Source: Oscillospiraceae bacterium
Lineage (GTDB): Bacteria > Bacillota > Clostridia > Oscillospirales > Oscillospiraceae
DNA length: 6,418 nt
Assembly: GCA_021199595.1 (NCBI GenBank)
Contig: JAJQHT010000075.1
Coordinates: 1 to 6,418 of the forward strand
Direction of reading: 5' to 3'
The notes under the pieces were generated by a model. It was not told the origin of the DNA and searched no databases. It was given only the letters and a program-made list of their open reading frames with translations. Numbering within the stretch: position 1 is the stretch's first letter; every line of letters starts with the position of its first letter. Shown in pieces: positions 4,817-6,418 of this stretch. A program made the position numbers and the translations under genes.

Positions 4817-5997
4817 TCCACCCGACGCTTGCGAACGATAAGCACAGCGCCCAGCGCCAGCACGGCTACGAGAACCAGAACATAAGGCAGGCTCTCGAGG
4901 GACACGCCGGTCTCAGTTGTGGACTGTTTCTCGTTTGTAATTGTCACAGTATCAGTACCCGCACCATCAATAGTGCCACTCTTGTTATCAGAACCGACAG
5001 TAGGAGTAGCCTGTGTATCGGTCACACTGTATGAAGCGGTCTTATAACCATAGTTGTCATCATTGATTGTGCCAGAAGTATAATCATACTCCTGCACTGA
5101 ATACGTTACACCGTCAGGTATATTGGAAAAAGTTACAGTTGTACTGTTTGTCACAGCAACTGTTATAGTTGCGGTATATGTACCAGTTGCAGAATCATAC
5201 GTCCAGCCAGAAGAACTATCGGTAGAATAAGCAGCTATGCTTCCCTCTACATCCACAGTAATTGACTGCGAATTATACGTCAAAGTCTGATCTGTTGTAA
5301 TATTGCTTGTTGTATAAGAAATAGCACTCAAAACAGGCTTGGTAGAAGTAAATGTCACAGCCACCAGGAACATATCACTTGTATCGGCCATATCACCGTT
5401 GATTGTCTTTTTTACTTCTAGAGTGCCAAGGCTGTAAACATTTTTAATCTGATACGCTTTGTCCGTTACCATTTCGCTGCCACTATCCGAGGTACGGTTA
5501 GTAGAATAGATGGTAGTGGTTAAGTTGCGATCGTTGTCGTAAGACACCTTCATCAAAATGTAAATCGTTGCGCTAGAAATTGTAACACCCTGAGCGGTGG
5601 TGCTGGTCTCGGTGATTGTATAGTAGTAATTGCCCGCCACAGTCGGATTATTCTCTGTCAAAGAAATTGTCTGAGACTGCTGAGAAACTGTTACGTTAGT
5701 CGTTGCAGTTCCATTGGTTCCGCTCAGTGCAGTACCATTTACCTTTAACAGTCCCAGTGCATCATTCAGAGTACTATCCTCAAGGTATGCACTCGGCGCA
5801 CTTGTGGCTGTAACAGTAAAGGTCAGTACATCACCAACGGGAACGGTAGTCAACGTATTACCAGTAGCATCGACATAAACCTTCGTAAATCCACCTGTTG
5901 TGGTGAGATCCGTCGAATCCGCCATCGCGCAGACTCCCAAACTCAAGCACAGCGCTAGGGCCATGACCAGGGCGAGAAGCTTTTTCATTGCTTTCAT
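4810..5997 (-). CDS. Pilin P1: two-domain FctA/Spy0128-type isopeptide pilin, 395 aa
   Basis: This is the first and longest of the four secreted pilins. It starts at the ATG at 5997, with AGGAG 9 bases upstream. The signal peptide is residues 1-26 (ending CAMA). Domain 1 has Lys39 (FTKVY), Glu130 (YYYTITE) and Asn186. Domain 2 has Lys197, Glu303 (YSVQE) and Asn355. Both isopeptide triads and the 11-residue Asn-Lys gap are kept. Lys180 is six residues before Asn186, the candidate polymerisation lysine. The sorting motif TTETG (360-364) is the least canonical of the four, so P1 may be handled differently by the sortase. The hydrophobic helix and RKRRVED tail follow. The central region is visibly AT-rich compared with its neighbours (20 G+C in the 60 bases 5281-5340), whereas the 3' end is GC-rich and shared with P2. 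The protein is rich in Thr and Ser. Confidence 0.92.
   Translation of the reverse strand: MKAMKKLLALVMALALCLSLGVCAMADSTDLTTTGGFTKVYVDATGNTLTTVPVGDVLTFTVTATSAPSAYLEDSTLNDALGLLKVNGTALSGTNGTATTNVTVSQQSQTISLTENNPTVAGNYYYTITETSTTAQGVTISSATIYILMKVSYDNDRNLTTTIYSTNRTSDSGSEMVTDKAYQIKNVYSLGTLEVKKTINGDMADTSDMFLVAVTFTSTKPVLSAISYTTSNITTDQTLTYNSQSITVDVEGSIAAYSTDSSSGWTYDSATGTYTATITVAVTNSTTVTFSNIPDGVTYSVQEYDYTSGTINDDNYGYKTASYSVTDTQATPTVGSDNKSGTIDGAGTDTVTITNEKQSTTETGVSLESLPYVLVLVAVLALGAVLIVRKRRVED
4840..4905 (-). repeat. 66-base exact direct repeat, copy in the P1 3' end
   Basis: Identical to 3624-3689 in P2 and encodes the same post-motif segment and hydrophobic helix. Flanking bases differ at several sites. 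Confidence 0.9.
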
Positions 5998-6005
5998 GGT
6001 TTTTT

Positions 6006-6013
6006 ACTCCTTT
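6006..6013 (-). promoter_or_regulatory. P1 Shine-Dalgarno site
   Basis: The minus strand reads AAAGGAGT, with 9 bases between AGGAG and the ATG at 5997. Unlike P2 to P4, no CCNAT/ATNGG stem overlaps it. Confidence 0.75.
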
Positions 6014-6015
6014 AG

Positions 6016-6029
6016 ATAAATAGATTTAT
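6016..6029 (-). other. AT-rich inverted repeat in the P1 leader
   Basis: ATAAAT and ATTTAT are separated by 2 bases, so they form a dyad directly upstream of the P1 ribosome site. As RNA the loop is too small for full pairing; as DNA it could be an operator half-site pair. AT-richness makes chance quite possible. Confidence 0.25.
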
Positions 6030-6058
6030 TGTAATTTTTTGCTTGCAGATTTATGGTT

Positions 6059-6074
6059 GGGGCTTATAAGCCCC
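6059..6074 (-). other. Perfect 16-base palindrome at the signal peptidase stop codon
   Basis: GGGGCTTATAAGCCCC reads the same on both strands and includes the TAA stop (6064-6066). It can form a GGGGC/GCCCC stem with a 6-base loop. No U tract follows, so readthrough into the pilins is expected; a processing or attenuation role is possible. Confidence 0.5.
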
Positions 6075-6418
6075 GGCGTCTGAGCAGGGTCATGACCCGG
6101 CCCAGGATGTTTTCCTCGGCCACGGGGCCGAAGGTGCGGCTATCCTCCGCGTTCGTGCGGTAGTCGCCCAGGATGAACACCGACCCCTCGGGCACGGAAT
6201 AGGGGTATTCCAGCCCGTCCAGGGCGTAGGTGAGATAGACAATGTCACCGCTCTGCACGGTGCCGTTGACGATAAGGCTGCCCCCGTCGTCCAGGGTCAC
6301 CACGTCGCCGCCGACGGCCACGATGCGGCCCACCTTCGTCTCCCCGTCCTGGGTGTATATCACGACGTCGTCCTTTTCATAATCGCTCGCCAGGCGGTTC
6401 GCGATAAGCAGGTCGCCG
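6064..6418 (-). CDS. lepB: Signal peptidase I family protein (SipA-like), partial (N-terminus beyond right edge)
   Basis: 117 C-terminal residues are visible. The family is shown by the GDLLIAN strand at the edge, the GRIVAVGGDVV segment in place of the usual KR(V/I)IGxPGD, VPEGSVFILGDYRTNAEDSR (6136-6168 for the GDYR-DSR part, usual form GDNRxNSxDSR), and FGPVAEENILGRV. The protein would sit at the outer membrane face. The residue aligned with the general-base lysine is Gly (codon 6328-6330), so canonical Ser-Lys peptidase activity is doubtful; the Ser region is outside the window. Streptococcal SipA/Spy0127, needed for pilus polymerisation, is recalled to have Gly at the same site. Position directly ahead of the pilins, 66 bases from P1, supports a pilus-assembly role. 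The GTG at 6363 is internal, not the start. Confidence 0.85.
   Translation of the reverse strand, partial: GDLLIANRLASDYEKDDVVIYTQDGETKVGRIVAVGGDVVTLDDGGSLIVNGTVQSGDIVYLTYALDGLEYPYSVPEGSVFILGDYRTNAEDSRTFGPVAEENILGRVMTLLRRRGL

Noticed and set aside
5920..5997. Cys in the pilin signal peptides (GVCA) as a lipoprotein site
   Set aside because: The residue before Cys is Val, not Gly, Ala or Ser, so it does not fit a lipobox. An AxA signal peptidase I site follows directly.
5998..6063. Promoter directly upstream of P1
   Set aside because: TACAAT near 6029-6034 resembles a -10 box, but no acceptable -35 box lies at the right distance and the AT-rich context makes chance matches likely.

Overview
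The window looks like part of a cell-surface pilus operon from a Gram-positive bacterium. Everything coding lies on the minus strand, so transcription runs from high to low coordinates. The architecture (signal peptidase homologue, FctA-type pilins with two isopeptide domains, class B sortase) matches the streptococcal FCT/T-antigen pilus type. The moderately high GC and the style of the pilins suggest a gut Clostridia/Oscillospiraceae-like genome. The taxonomic guess is inference; the monoderm character is well supported by the sortase and the wall-sorting signals.

Layout in transcription order: (1) the C-terminal part of a signal peptidase I family protein that resembles SipA and has Gly where the catalytic Lys should be (6418-6064); (2-5) four tandem paralogous pilins of 395, 388, 370 and 370 residues (5997-4810, 4760-3594, 3545-2433, 2389-1277), called P1 to P4 here; (6) a class B sortase (1192-437) whose frame is broken by an in-frame amber codon between the membrane anchor and an otherwise intact catalytic domain; (7) the first 120 residues of a further secreted FctA-fold protein that runs off the left edge (361-1). 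Genes are 43 to 84 bases apart and no gene-free stretch exceeds 300 bases. I see no RNA gene, insertion sequence or CRISPR array.

Inferred working model: the pilins are secreted by their signal peptides, and each folds into two Ig-like domains locked by Lys-Asn isopeptide bonds. A class B sortase cuts at a non-canonical xxxTG motif and joins the Thr to a lysine near the domain 1/2 junction of the next subunit. The SipA-like protein would assist assembly. With the amber codon as read, no membrane-anchored sortase would be made unless the codon is suppressed.

The intergenic gaps are unusually structured. P1 and P2 end in 9-bp hairpins that contain the stop codon. P2, P3 and P4 are each preceded by a 5-bp stem that overlaps the Shine-Dalgarno sequence and shows one compensatory base-pair change. 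A strong GC-rich hairpin lies between P4 and the sortase. The pilins are mosaic: P1 and P2 share 66 identical bases at their 3' ends although their bodies are divergent. Sampled base composition falls from about two-thirds GC in P4 to about one-third in part of P1.
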